Source: Mesoflavibacter profundi (GTDB lineage: Bacteria; Bacteroidota; Bacteroidia; Flavobacteriales; Flavobacteriaceae). Taken from it: 64,000 bases of DNA. A program made the translations under genes and the position numbers. Of the stretch, positions 25,619 through 34,116 are shown piece by piece. How positions within the stretch are numbered: the first letter of the stretch is position 1; each line of letters begins with the position of its first letter. The notes below the pieces were generated by a model. That model was not told the DNA's origin, did not search any database, and saw only the letters and a program-made list of their open reading frames with translations. Where the stretch lies: assembly GCF_014764305.1 (NCBI RefSeq), contig NZ_CP061703.1, positions 1,580,800-1,644,799 of the forward strand, given 5' to 3'.

Positions 25619-28154
25619 TTAACTTCTTTCTTATTATTTTCCATAAAAGTAAACCAATACTTAGTGTTATTAAAGTATATAAGACATATTTTAAATAGGT
25701 GTTATTTGCATGTTTTGTAGGTGAACCATAATACACAAATGCGCTCCAGTAATATGGCGACTTTTTTGCATTTACAATGGTTTTGTCTTGTAAATAATCT
25801 ATTTTGGATTGTGTATTTGCTATACTTGCAGATTTACTTTTTACATATGTTTTATAAAAATTATGCATAATTTGGGATGTAGATAAATCATTTACTTTCC
25901 ATAAAGAAAATAGTAATTGATTAACACCAGCATATTGAAATCCTCTAGCAAGACTTAAACTACCTTCACCTTTTATTAGTTGTCCAATTCCTGTTTCGCA
26001 AGCACTTAATACTACAAGTTGATTGTTAAGTTGTTTACTGTAAATTTCATTTAAATATAAATTCTTATCATTAAATTCTATATAAGCAGGTGTACTAAAT
26101 GTACCTGCGTTTGCATGAGTAGAAAGGTGTAAAATGCTGTAATCCTTTACCTCATTAAATGTAGTATGCATTTTTGCATCGTTATACATTAAAAATTTAG
26201 CGTCTGTGTATTTGTCAATACTTTCAGCTTCGTTTATAGAATAGTTTAATTCTTTGTTACTGTTTTTAAATACAGGAAAAACACCTAAAACGGAGTTAGT
26301 AAATTTAGGTTTGCTACTTTCTAAATAAAGCATTACACTAGTGTTGTACGTAATATTAAAATCTTTAATTAAAAAAGGAATATTACTATAGTTAGTTGTA
26401 TTTGTAGGTTGCGTTATTAAACTTTCAAAAGCAATAAAATTTAAAAAACCATCGGGTATTATTATCAGGTTTTTATTAGATTTTATTTTATCTAATAATA
26501 GTGTTTTGTATAGTTTGTTAGCGTCTGTTGTGTATGTATTAATATTATTGTTAATTCGGTTGGCATCATTAAAATAATCGATATAATTAGCTATTTGATT
26601 AGTTGTATTACGGTCTAATTTTATCTTATTAAAAGTACTTTTATTATGTGTTAGTGTAAATACATAAATATGGTTGTTTCCATAAAAATATTGTACTAAT
26701 GTTGCTTTGTCTTTTTTTAACTTTTTGGGTAACGTTTCAAAGCTATGTTGATTTACAGAAGTTGGGTATTTATTATCTATAACTGGCTTTAAGTTTTTTA
26801 ACTGTGTACTTACTTTATTAAGACTTAAACTAAGTTTGCTCACTAATTCGGGTTGTTTTAAGAATTCGGCTTTAATTAACTGATTAGTTAATTCTGTTTG
26901 TTTTATTAATAAGCTGTTTTCTTCAATAAGTAAACTATCTTTTGGATGTAAGTTTAGCAGTGATTTTTTAGAAACCGTTTCTTTAAGTATTGCAGATTTG
27001 TAACGTTCTGCATATTGTAAGGCTTTTGTAATGGTCGTATTTTGCTTTAATATTTGATACTCTTCATAAAGCAAGTCTAAACAAGCTTCACTACGATTTC
27101 TGTTTTTATAATTATGTAATAGTTTAGATTCTGGAGATGTTAATTGGTCGTTTATTAATTTTGATACATAAAAGCTACGATCATAACAGTCTAAAGCATT
27201 TGTGTTGCTTAATTGAATTTGGCCAAGTAAGTCAAATATATCTATAAATGTGTTTTCCGGATATAGATCTAAAATATCTGGAAGTTTATTATTATCATGA
27301 TTGGGTAAAAGTATTTTTAGCGCATTTTTAAGTTCTAAAGCACATGCATTTTTATGATTTAGTTTAAGATGAAGTTGTGCATTTAAAACATGGTGTTTAG
27401 CAATATCTCTTGCTGAAAATTTGTCCTGAGCATACAAATTGGTTATAACTTGCCTTAAGTGTAATAATGCCGTTTTATAATCTTCTTTTTGTAATGCTTC
27501 TGCGTATTTAATTTTAGGATTAGTTGTTTGATTTGAGGTTATTTTTTTATTTAATGCTAATAAACAGTTGGCTTTAATAGATTCTAATAATTCTTGTTTT
27601 TTAAGCGGAATGTTTTTTAGTTCTAAAGCCTTCTCTATAACAAGAATTGCATTATTAAATCTACCTGCAGTATAATACAACTGGGCAAGATTTATTGCGC
27701 CAGCAATACGTTGCGAATTGTTTTTATTTTGTTCAGCTAAATAAATATACTGTTTAATAATATGTTCTGCATTGGTAAAATCGCCAATCTTGTTATATAA
27801 AATACCTAAAGGTTTTAAGCAGTATTCTATCACATCGTAATCTGTGATTTCATTTAATTTAAATTGGTTGTAATTGTTCCAAGCAGTTTCATAGGCTGTA
27901 ATAGATTGTGTTTTTTTATTGATGTTGTCTAAATAATGTCCTTTATTAATTAATAAGAAAAAATACGCTAACTGCTCATCAATAGTATTTAGATTAGAAA
28001 CAAACTCTGTTTCTTTTTTTAATAATAAATCATAACTTTTAGATGTTCTATTAGTATTAAATGTTTCGGTAGCAACATAAATAGCTTCTTCTAAATTTTG
28101 AGAAAATAAAGTAGTAAAAGAAAATAGGAGAATGACTAAAAAGCTATATTTCAT
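25602..28154 (-). CDS. TPR-CHAT (caspase-like) protein, exported and membrane-anchored
   Basis: An 850-residue protein with a signal peptide (MKYSFLVILLFSFTTLFSQ), an extended alpha-helical TPR-like region (about residues 30-480), then a CHAT domain (about residues 520-810). The caspase-type dyad is visible: His680 in LHLSTHANAG and Cys719 in LSACETGIGQ. A single C-terminal transmembrane helix (YVLYTLITLSIGLLLWKII) is followed by a basic tail. This arrangement places TPR and CHAT in the periplasm, anchored in the inner membrane. It lies 4 nt after the PKD/beta-barrel gene and overlaps the protease gene. A signalling or proteolytic role is inferred. Confidence 0.9.
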   Translation of the reverse strand: MKYSFLVILLFSFTTLFSQNLEEAIYVATETFNTNRTSKSYDLLLKKETEFVSNLNTIDEQLAYFFLLINKGHYLDNINKKTQSITAYETAWNNYNQFKLNEITDYDVIEYCLKPLGILYNKIGDFTNAEHIIKQYIYLAEQNKNNSQRIAGAINLAQLYYTAGRFNNAILVIEKALELKNIPLKKQELLESIKANCLLALNKKITSNQTTNPKIKYAEALQKEDYKTALLHLRQVITNLYAQDKFSARDIAKHHVLNAQLHLKLNHKNACALELKNALKILLPNHDNNKLPDILDLYPENTFIDIFDLLGQIQLSNTNALDCYDRSFYVSKLINDQLTSPESKLLHNYKNRNRSEACLDLLYEEYQILKQNTTITKALQYAERYKSAILKETVSKKSLLNLHPKDSLLIEENSLLIKQTELTNQLIKAEFLKQPELVSKLSLSLNKVSTQLKNLKPVIDNKYPTSVNQHSFETLPKKLKKDKATLVQYFYGNNHIYVFTLTHNKSTFNKIKLDRNTTNQIANYIDYFNDANRINNNINTYTTDANKLYKTLLLDKIKSNKNLIIIPDGFLNFIAFESLITQPTNTTNYSNIPFLIKDFNITYNTSVMLYLESSKPKFTNSVLGVFPVFKNSNKELNYSINEAESIDKYTDAKFLMYNDAKMHTTFNEVKDYSILHLSTHANAGTFSTPAYIEFNDKNLYLNEIYSKQLNNQLVVLSACETGIGQLIKGEGSLSLARGFQYAGVNQLLFSLWKVNDLSTSQIMHNFYKTYVKSKSASIANTQSKIDYLQDKTIVNAKKSPYYWSAFVYYGSPTKHANNTYLKYVLYTLITLSIGLLLWKIIRKKLNGRQA

Positions 28155-28158
28155 TTAA

Positions 28159-30117
28159 TTAAAATTTCCAAATAGCATAAAATTGCATGTAGTTGTAACT
28201 GTTTTTAAAATTTAAAACATATCTAGCACCAACACTTGGTCCAATTCTAGCAAAACCAGCAGTAGCTTCAAATAACAAACCGCTTCTTAAATTGGTAAAA
28301 GAAGATTTGCTTTGAGAAGTAGACGTTTCACTATTTATTAATGCGCCAGGAAGCATGTTTATATTTTCATAATCTTCTGTAGTAGTTGTAATATTCTCTT
28401 TTTGACTAACCGAAATCATACCTTGCAATCCTGCGCCTAAACCAATATAATTATTGACGTTATATCTTAATAAAACGGGAATTTCCCAATCTATATTGTT
28501 ATATGTTGTAGATGTTGTTGTGCGTCTAAAAAGTAATTCTCCTGTAGCACTGTTATCTGTGAATTGTTCCGAAATTTGAGTATCAGCATCAAATTCATGA
28601 AAACTATTTAAAAACTCTACTTGCCAATACAATCGATACGATTTGTAAGGCGAAAGTGTTGCGCCAACAAAATAACTTTTTGAATTGTCTAAATCTAAAA
28701 AGTAATTATAACCAGCTTTTGCACCAATTGAAATTCCAGGCATAAATCTAGTGGTAGAATAATTGGTTATTACAGGATCATTTTTATCAAAAATAATAGC
28801 TGTTCTAGACTTAGTTTTTATTTTATGAAAGTTGTCACCAAATTTTATTTGATATTTTACAAAGCCTTTAGTCGAATCGTATTCTTTGACATTTTTTTGC
28901 TCGCTTCCAGGTAGGTAAATGTTTTTAAAGGTGAAAATGGCTTGTTTTTGTGTGTACGTAGTATCTAAACAACTGTATTCTACATCGTATTTTGGACAAA
29001 TTTTTACTTTAGGATACATGTCTAAAACTTTAATCGAAGATTTATCGAAAATCTCCGGAATGTCCGTCTCTAAACGAATTGTTCTAGCAGGACCTTCGCC
29101 ATTATTTTGAAATTTAATCTTAAATTTTGGCTTTTTATAGCGTACCAATCTATAATTTAATAAGAAAGCATTTGTAGACATTTTGTTTGGATCGTGTGAC
29201 GTAACAATTTCCATTTCCATATCCTTTACATGATGTGTGTCTAAGTTAGAATCTGGAATATATATACCTCTTACTGTCACAATAGCGCTTGTATCTTTAA
29301 CCATTTCTGGTGTTGTTTTTAAGGTGTAAAATACATTACGTTCTTCATTAGGTTCTATGTTTTCAAAAGTAAAAGAGGTACTATTATTGTATTTTGCTTT
29401 GGCTTCTTCTAAGGTTAATGCTAGATTTTCTTTTTTAGTTGAATCTTGAACTTTTATATGGTAGTTTGAAATAAAATCTTCGGTAGATGCTACATCCAAA
29501 TGTTGATTTTTGGATTGGCTTACAACAAAGTCTGTTGTGTTAATAGTAGATTCGTTATGATACATTCTAGTATCTAAAATCTCAAAATTATCTGCTTTAA
29601 ATTGTTTTTCGTTATAAAATAAAATCACTTTACCATTAGCCACATAATCTTTAGTGTTTTTATACTTTACAATTAATACTAGCTCTTCTTCTGGAATGGG
29701 TTCTCTATTACGCTCTAATTCAAAATTACTAATCATGCTTGCAGTATCTTTAGCATCTGGGTTAGCGTTATTTACTTTAATTTTTTTAGGTCTAGCAGTT
29801 GGTGTTTTTCCTGTGTCGTAATTATTAGTGCTCCAAACTTTAATTTCATACTCACCATTATTTTTAAAAGATTTAGTTGGCGTATTGTCTTTACTGTAAG
29901 TCCCATCGTCAAATTCCCAATAATTGGTGTAAAACGCTTTAGGTGCACCAGCAATCTGATTTAATGGCGGTGTAATTGGTGTAAATTTTATACTATCACC
30001 AATTACTTGATGTTGTATAGTTACAATTCTGTTAATTGTGTCTTGTTGTTTTTCTTGTTGTGCGACACACAAAAAAGTGGTTGTTAAAATGAATAAAAAA
30101 GTAATTAGTGGTTTCAT
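28159..30117 (-). CDS. PKD-domain outer-membrane protein with C-terminal beta-barrel-like region
   Basis: A 652-residue protein with a signal peptide (MKPLITFLFILTTTFLCVAQQ). A PKD-type beta-sandwich lies near residues 35-110 (YWEFDDGTYSKDNTPTKSF). A middle region of beta-sandwich/DUF11-like segments covers about residues 125-430. The C-terminal 190 residues are strand-rich with aromatic Gly patterns (GISIGAKAGYNYFLDL, YVLNFKNSYNYMQFYAIWKF) and end in Phe, as in outer-membrane barrels. It is the first gene of the apparent operon with CHAT, protease and response regulator, and may sense the envelope or cell surface; that is inference. Confidence 0.75.
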   Translation of the reverse strand: MKPLITFLFILTTTFLCVAQQEKQQDTINRIVTIQHQVIGDSIKFTPITPPLNQIAGAPKAFYTNYWEFDDGTYSKDNTPTKSFKNNGEYEIKVWSTNNYDTGKTPTARPKKIKVNNANPDAKDTASMISNFELERNREPIPEEELVLIVKYKNTKDYVANGKVILFYNEKQFKADNFEILDTRMYHNESTINTTDFVVSQSKNQHLDVASTEDFISNYHIKVQDSTKKENLALTLEEAKAKYNNSTSFTFENIEPNEERNVFYTLKTTPEMVKDTSAIVTVRGIYIPDSNLDTHHVKDMEMEIVTSHDPNKMSTNAFLLNYRLVRYKKPKFKIKFQNNGEGPARTIRLETDIPEIFDKSSIKVLDMYPKVKICPKYDVEYSCLDTTYTQKQAIFTFKNIYLPGSEQKNVKEYDSTKGFVKYQIKFGDNFHKIKTKSRTAIIFDKNDPVITNYSTTRFMPGISIGAKAGYNYFLDLDNSKSYFVGATLSPYKSYRLYWQVEFLNSFHEFDADTQISEQFTDNSATGELLFRRTTTSTTYNNIDWEIPVLLRYNVNNYIGLGAGLQGMISVSQKENITTTTEDYENINMLPGALINSETSTSQSKSSFTNLRSGLLFEATAGFARIGPSVGARYVLNFKNSYNYMQFYAIWKF

Positions 30118-30140
30118 TTTTATTGAAAGATTAAAGCAAT

Positions 30141-30148
30141 TAAATGTA
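30141..30148 (-). promoter_or_regulatory. -7-like box (TACATTTA) of the PKD-CHAT-protease operon
   Basis: TACATTTA differs from TAnnTTTG only in the last base and lies 23 nt upstream of the ATG. Neither a TTTG at -33 nor the array's 7-2-7 palindrome is found upstream. Confidence 0.4.
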
Positions 30149-30233
30149 AGGATTATTATTTAGACATTTTATGTTTAATTGATAATCAGTAGGTTTTAAA
30201 CTATTAACGGTTTTGGGTTTATTATAATTCGAT

Positions 30234-30259
30234 AAAAAAAGCCAGAATTATATTCTGGC
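30234..30259 (-). terminator. Terminator of the 30.3-kb lipoprotein gene
   Basis: GCCAGAAT / ATTCTGGC stem (30241-30259), with the A-run 30234-30240 giving a U7 tail on the minus-strand transcript. Confidence 0.8.
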
Positions 30260-30279
30260 TTTTAAAAAAGTAGGTTTAA

Positions 30280-31272
30280 TTATGGTAAAGCATTAATTAA
30301 TGCGGTTAAAGATGCTTTTGTACCTGTAGTTGTTTCGTCTATATTAAAAGTAATTATATCATTTTCAGCTATAGTAACAGCTTTTACTGCATATCTCCAA
30401 ATACCATTGTCTTCTGTTGCAAAAATAACGTGACATTCTAAACCAATTGGGATTTGACCATAATGTTCGCTAAATAAATTTAATGTTCCGTCGTAAGTAT
30501 CTAAAGCAGCAAGTCCAGTATCTTCACCATCGTAAGATAAGTAAACAGCACTATTTGTATAGTTATAACCAACTGGAGCTTGAACTTGTATTTGTGTTTT
30601 AGGTCTTGGATCATTATAAAAACGATCTACGTTAGTCCATCCAAATCCTTCTAGTAATGTGTAATATTGTCCGCCTTCAGCAAAAACACCACCTTGTCCT
30701 GTAGCATTATCTACTTCGTCCCAAGTAAGTGTATCGTCTTCTTCAATAGTTCCTGTCCAAAGTACCATTTCGTTATCTGTACCGCCAGTAAGACTAGAAG
30801 GAACAATAAGGTTGATTAAGCAATTAGTGTCTAAAAGTTGACCATCTTTTGTGGCTTCTATAAAAAATTCGCCACCAGTTAAAAGCATTGCTTTGTCGCC
30901 ATTAGGTAATCTACCCATTGTAGGTTTGTTGGTTGTAAGCATATTGCCTTTTTCAAAAATTTCTACAAATTCTATATCTACGTTTCCGCTAATTTCGTCA
31001 CCGTTTAATGTTAAGCAATCACCGTTAATTCCTATTTGCACTCCGTTTTCTGAAGTTAAGGTGATGTAACCATCATCCGAGTTAAAACTAAAGTTTTGAG
31101 TAAGATCTGCTAAAGCTTCATCTTTAATGCTTTTAAACTCTTGTTCTGTTGCAGGAATATGTTCTACTGGTGGTAAATCGTTATCGTCTGTTGTTTTACA
31201 GCTACTAAATAATAAAGTAGTTAATAATAAAGATCCTAAAATGTGTTTTGAGTTGTTTAATAAAGTTTTCAT
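30280..31272 (-). CDS. Lipoprotein of unknown function
   Basis: A 330-residue protein with lipoprotein signal ending LLFSSC (Cys25), followed by an acidic stretch (KTTDDNDLPP) that may direct surface exposure. The mature part is beta-rich, with repeated phrases such as DDGYITLTSENGVQIGINGDCLTLNGDEISGNVDIEFVEI cut into sandwich-like strands. The family was not recognised. It has its own terminator and shares a GGGTAAC-type upstream motif with the neighbouring small exported-protein gene, close to an ECF sigma gene, so common regulation is possible. Confidence 0.75.
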   Translation of the reverse strand: MKTLLNNSKHILGSLLLTTLLFSSCKTTDDNDLPPVEHIPATEQEFKSIKDEALADLTQNFSFNSDDGYITLTSENGVQIGINGDCLTLNGDEISGNVDIEFVEIFEKGNMLTTNKPTMGRLPNGDKAMLLTGGEFFIEATKDGQLLDTNCLINLIVPSSLTGGTDNEMVLWTGTIEEDDTLTWDEVDNATGQGGVFAEGGQYYTLLEGFGWTNVDRFYNDPRPKTQIQVQAPVGYNYTNSAVYLSYDGEDTGLAALDTYDGTLNLFSEHYGQIPIGLECHVIFATEDNGIWRYAVKAVTIAENDIITFNIDETTTGTKASLTALINALP

Positions 31273-31310
31273 GATTTTTAATTTTTATATGTTACACGTT
31301 TATATAAACT

Positions 31311-31332
31311 GGGTAAAGGTTTTGTTACCCTA
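31311..31332 (-). promoter_or_regulatory. GGGTAAC-type motif upstream of the lipoprotein gene
   Basis: On the minus strand ATAGGGTAACAA is followed after a few bases by TTTACCC, forming a GGGTAA / TTACCC inverted pair. The same AGGGTAACAA core occurs upstream of the next gene (31874-31884). A separate palindrome GTTTATATAAAC (31299-31310) lies nearer the start. Could be an ECF-type -35 element or a repressor site. Confidence 0.35.
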
Positions 31333-31347
31333 TTTTTTTACTTTTTT

Positions 31348-31788
31348 TTATTTTAATGTTTTGCTTGCTATTATTTTATAAGAGATTATGTCTCCTTTTG
31401 CGAGTAATTGAATCATCTTTTTTGCTGAAACTTCTGAAGTTGAAAATCCTTTAGCTTCACCTTTTTCACTTTTTACTTCCCAGAAGTACAATCTGCTTTG
31501 GTTTTTATTCAGTTCACTTTTTAAGATGAAATAGTTACTAATTTTTTGTTCCAAAACCACTTCGTTTTGGCTAACTAAATTGGCGCGTTTTTTAGCGTCA
31601 AATAAGGTTTTTGATGTGCCTCTAAATTCGCCTGTAGTAGTTTTTACATACCAATCGTAGACTTTTATTAAATCGTCTTTGGTCATTGTTACAATTGTTT
31701 CGTTGTTAGGATTGGTTGTAACTGTTGTAGCGTTTGCATGTAATATTCCAAATATTACGGTTGCGATAATTAAAATTGTACGTTTCAT
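31348..31788 (-). CDS. Small exported protein of unknown function
   Basis: A 146-residue protein with a signal peptide (MKRTILIIATVIFGILHANA). The mature part has two similar halves of about 50 residues: YDWYVKTTTGEFRGTSKTLFDAKK and YFWEVKSEKGEAKGFSTSEVSAKK. This shows an internal duplication, each half with a W-V-K-T/S-x-x-G-E-x-[RK]-G pattern. No known family was recognised. It is divergent from the ECF sigma gene across 138 bp holding two (G)TTACCCTTA-type motifs. Confidence 0.75.
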   Translation of the reverse strand: MKRTILIIATVIFGILHANATTVTTNPNNETIVTMTKDDLIKVYDWYVKTTTGEFRGTSKTLFDAKKRANLVSQNEVVLEQKISNYFILKSELNKNQSRLYFWEVKSEKGEAKGFSTSEVSAKKMIQLLAKGDIISYKIIASKTLK

Positions 31789-31843
31789 AATTTCTAATTT
31801 TTAAATTGTTGTTTCGTTTTAAGTTGTGTTGCCTTTTTGGCTA

Positions 31844-31888
31844 ATTCACCCTTATATCAAATCCATTTAAAAATTGTTACCCTTATTT
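31844..31888 (-). promoter_or_regulatory. Paired AAGGGTAAC/AAGGGTGAA motifs between the exported-protein and ECF sigma genes
   Basis: On the minus strand AATAAGGGTAACAA (31874-31887) and ATATAAGGGTGAAT (31844-31857) occur 30 bp apart. The first repeats the motif before the 30.3-kb lipoprotein gene. They are candidate elements for the ECF sigma factor encoded next door. Confidence 0.35.
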
Positions 31889-31926
31889 GTTCAACTTTTT
31901 TTAAATTCGTTTAAAACAAAGGGTTT

Positions 31927-32508
31927 ATGAGCGTTAAAAAAGTACACGAAGACCAGAAGTATATAGATGGTTTGGTTAACAATAATTCATTTATCATTCA
32001 AGCTATCTATGATAAATTTGTACCTAAAGTGATTAACTATGTAAAACAAAATAGTGGTGATGAAGAGTATGCACAAGATGTAGTGCAAGACACGATTGTA
32101 ATCATTTACAACCAAGCAACACAAAAAAACTTACAGCTTACTTGCCCTTTTGATGCGTATTTTTTCTTATTGTGTAAGCGTAAGTGGTTAAATACTTTAA
32201 AAAAACTTAATAATAAAGAGGTAACAATTAACGAAGAGGTGTTATCTAAAGATGACGACGCAGCTCAATTTGTATTTGAAACGTCCATTTTTGAAACCAA
32301 GCTAAACCTGTTTAATCAAATGTTTGATCAATTAGGTAAAGCTTGTAAAGACTTGCTAAATGCAACTTTTAAAATAAAATCTATGGAAGAAGTCGCAGCA
32401 AGCCTTAATGTAAGTTATGCTTATGCACGAAAGAAAAAATCGTTATGCATAGGACAATTAACAAAAATGGTACAAGAGTCGCCAACGTTTAATCAGCTAA
32501 ATTATTAA
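31927..32508 (+). CDS. ECF-type RNA polymerase sigma factor
   Basis: A 193-residue sigma-70-like protein with only regions 2 and 4. Region 2 (about residues 20-90) includes the core-binding segment YDKFVPKVINYVKQNSGDEEYAQDVVQDTIVIIYNQ. Region 4 HTH (about residues 145-185) is KSMEEVAASLNVSYAYARKKKSLCIGQL. The following gene starts 4 nt later and encodes a membrane TPR protein that could act as its anti-sigma factor. The distinctive K-rich start is normal for flavobacterial members. Confidence 0.9.
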   Translation: MSVKKVHEDQKYIDGLVNNNSFIIQAIYDKFVPKVINYVKQNSGDEEYAQDVVQDTIVIIYNQATQKNLQLTCPFDAYFFLLCKRKWLNTLKKLNNKEVTINEEVLSKDDDAAQFVFETSIFETKLNLFNQMFDQLGKACKDLLNATFKIKSMEEVAASLNVSYAYARKKKSLCIGQLTKMVQESPTFNQLNY

Positions 32509-32512
32509 TGTT

Positions 32513-33262
32513 ATGGAAGAACAAGATTACATCCTTTTTGAAGACTATTTATCAGGCAATTTAGATGAAAATGCTATAAATGCTTTTGAAACTAGATTAG
32601 AAACAGACAAAGCATTTAAGCAGTCTTTTAGTATATATAAAGATATTTCTGCACATTTAGAGCATGAAATTGGTAATGAAGAAAATGCTACAGATTTTAG
32701 AGCTAATTTAGATAATATATCTCATAATTATTTTTCAAAACTCAATACGCAACAAGAAGAAGTAAACGTGAAAAAATCTTCTGGTTTTTACAAGTTTGCA
32801 ATAGCTGCAAGTGTAGCTTTGTTATTAGGTTTTTTTGTGTTTAATCAATTTTCTGGAGAACCAAATTATTCAGATTTTGCTAATTATGATCAAATTAGTT
32901 TGACAGTAAGAGGAACAAGTGACGCACTTTTAAATGAAGCTGAAACTGCATTTAACAGCAAAAATTATGAACAAGCAGAGCAGCTTTTTAATCAAATTTT
33001 AGAAGAAGATTCTAGTAATACTGAAATTCAATTTTATAAAAGCATCACGTTAATAGAGACCAATCAGTTTAGTGAAGCAGATGAATTATTAAAAGGAATA
33101 TCTGAAGGTAATTCAATCTATAAAAATAAAGCGACGTGGTATTTAGCCTTAAGCAAATTAAAACAAGATAATTTAGAAGGTTGTAAAAATATATTAAAAA
33201 ACATTCCTGAAGACGCCGAAGATTATAAACAAGCACAAAAATTATTAAATAAACTAGATTAA
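32513..33262 (+). CDS. Membrane TPR protein, putative anti-sigma partner of the ECF factor
   Basis: A 249-residue protein. The acidic N-terminal cytoplasmic part (about residues 1-85; ILFEDYLSGNLDENAINAFETRLETDKAF) resembles the start of Bacteroidota anti-sigma-like proteins. One transmembrane helix lies at about residues 92-112 (FAIAASVALLLGFFVFNQF). Periplasmic TPR repeats occupy about residues 140-245 (NEAETAFNSKNYEQAEQLFNQILEEDSSN). No zinc-binding HxxxCxxC is present, so it is not a classical ZAS protein. Adjacency (4 nt) to the sigma gene supports sigma control; the mechanism is inference. Confidence 0.75.
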   Translation: MEEQDYILFEDYLSGNLDENAINAFETRLETDKAFKQSFSIYKDISAHLEHEIGNEENATDFRANLDNISHNYFSKLNTQQEEVNVKKSSGFYKFAIAASVALLLGFFVFNQFSGEPNYSDFANYDQISLTVRGTSDALLNEAETAFNSKNYEQAEQLFNQILEEDSSNTEIQFYKSITLIETNQFSEADELLKGISEGNSIYKNKATWYLALSKLKQDNLEGCKNILKNIPEDAEDYKQAQKLLNKLD

Positions 33263-33285
33263 AAATCAATTTTAAATAACCCTTA

Positions 33286-33316
33286 AAAAGTCATCTTAAA
33301 CAAGATGACTTTTTTA
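33286..33316 (+). terminator. Terminator of the ECF-TPR operon, running into the tatD promoter
   Basis: AAAAAGTCATCTT / AAGATGACTTTTT stem with a 4-nt loop and a T-run. The T-run merges directly into the tatD -7 box (33315-33322). Confidence 0.85.
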
Positions 33317-33322
33317 CTTTTG
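33315..33322 (+). promoter_or_regulatory. tatD -7 box (TACTTTTG)
   Basis: An exact TAnnTTTG match ending 4 nt before the tatD ATG, predicting a leaderless mRNA. The -33 region would fall inside the preceding terminator hairpin. Confidence 0.6.
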
Positions 33323-33326
33323 CAAC

Positions 33327-34094
33327 ATGATAATTACAGATACACATACACATTTATATAGCGAAGCTTTTGACGAAGATAGAGAACAAATGATGCAACG
33401 TGCTTTGGACGCTGGAGTAACACGTTTTTTTGTTCCGGCAATAGATAGTACGTACACAGAAGGTATGTTAACTTTAGAAAAAAATTATCCAAACAATGTG
33501 TTTTTAATGACTGGTTTACATCCAACACATGTAAAAGATAATTATAATGAAGAATTAGATCATGTTGTAGACATGTTAGATAAGCATAAATTTTATGCTG
33601 TTGGTGAAATTGGTATCGATTTATATTGGGATAAATCTACATTATCAATTCAGCAAGATGCCTTTAGACAGCAAATACAATTGGCAAAGCAGCATGAGTT
33701 ACCAATAGTAATCCATTGTCGTGATGCATTTGATGAGGTTTTTCAAATTTTAGAAGAAGAAAAAGCAGATAATTTATACGGTATTTTTCATTGCTTTACA
33801 GGAAGTTTAGAGCAAGCAAAACAAGCCATAAGCTATAATATGAAGTTAGGAATTGGTGGCGTAGCAACGTTTAAAAACGGAAAAATAGATCAGTTTTTAA
33901 ATCAAATTGATATAAAACATATTGTTTTAGAAACCGATGCGCCTTATTTAGCGCCAACACCATATAGAGGTAAAAGAAACGAAAGTAGTTATGTTACTAG
34001 AGTATTAGAAAAACTATCGGATATTTATCAAATTTCAGAAGAAAAAATAGCAGAGATTACAACAGAAAATTCTAAAGACGTATTTGGAGTTTAA
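33327..34094 (+). CDS. tatD: TatD-family metal-dependent hydrolase (DNase)
   Basis: A 255-residue TIM-barrel hydrolase of the TatD/YcfH group with two-metal site residues in place: the N-terminal HxH (THTHLY, His7 and His9), GEIGID with its Glu, VIHCRDA His, FHCFTGS His, and the C-terminal Asp in LETDAPYLAP. These enzymes act as 3'-5' exonucleases or on oligonucleotides and D-aminoacyl-tRNA-like substrates; the exact activity is not resolvable here. The asparaginase gene begins 22 nt downstream. Confidence 0.9.
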   Translation: MIITDTHTHLYSEAFDEDREQMMQRALDAGVTRFFVPAIDSTYTEGMLTLEKNYPNNVFLMTGLHPTHVKDNYNEELDHVVDMLDKHKFYAVGEIGIDLYWDKSTLSIQQDAFRQQIQLAKQHELPIVIHCRDAFDEVFQILEEEKADNLYGIFHCFTGSLEQAKQAISYNMKLGIGGVATFKNGKIDQFLNQIDIKHIVLETDAPYLAPTPYRGKRNESSYVTRVLEKLSDIYQISEEKIAEITTENSKDVFGV

Positions 34095-34116
34095 ACAAAA
34101 TAAATTTAAAATCGAA

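Noticed and set aside
34084-34116. Upstream TTG start for the asparaginase
   Set aside because: It would overlap tatD and adds a Lys-rich stretch before the conserved TGGTIGM region; ATG 34117 is preferred.
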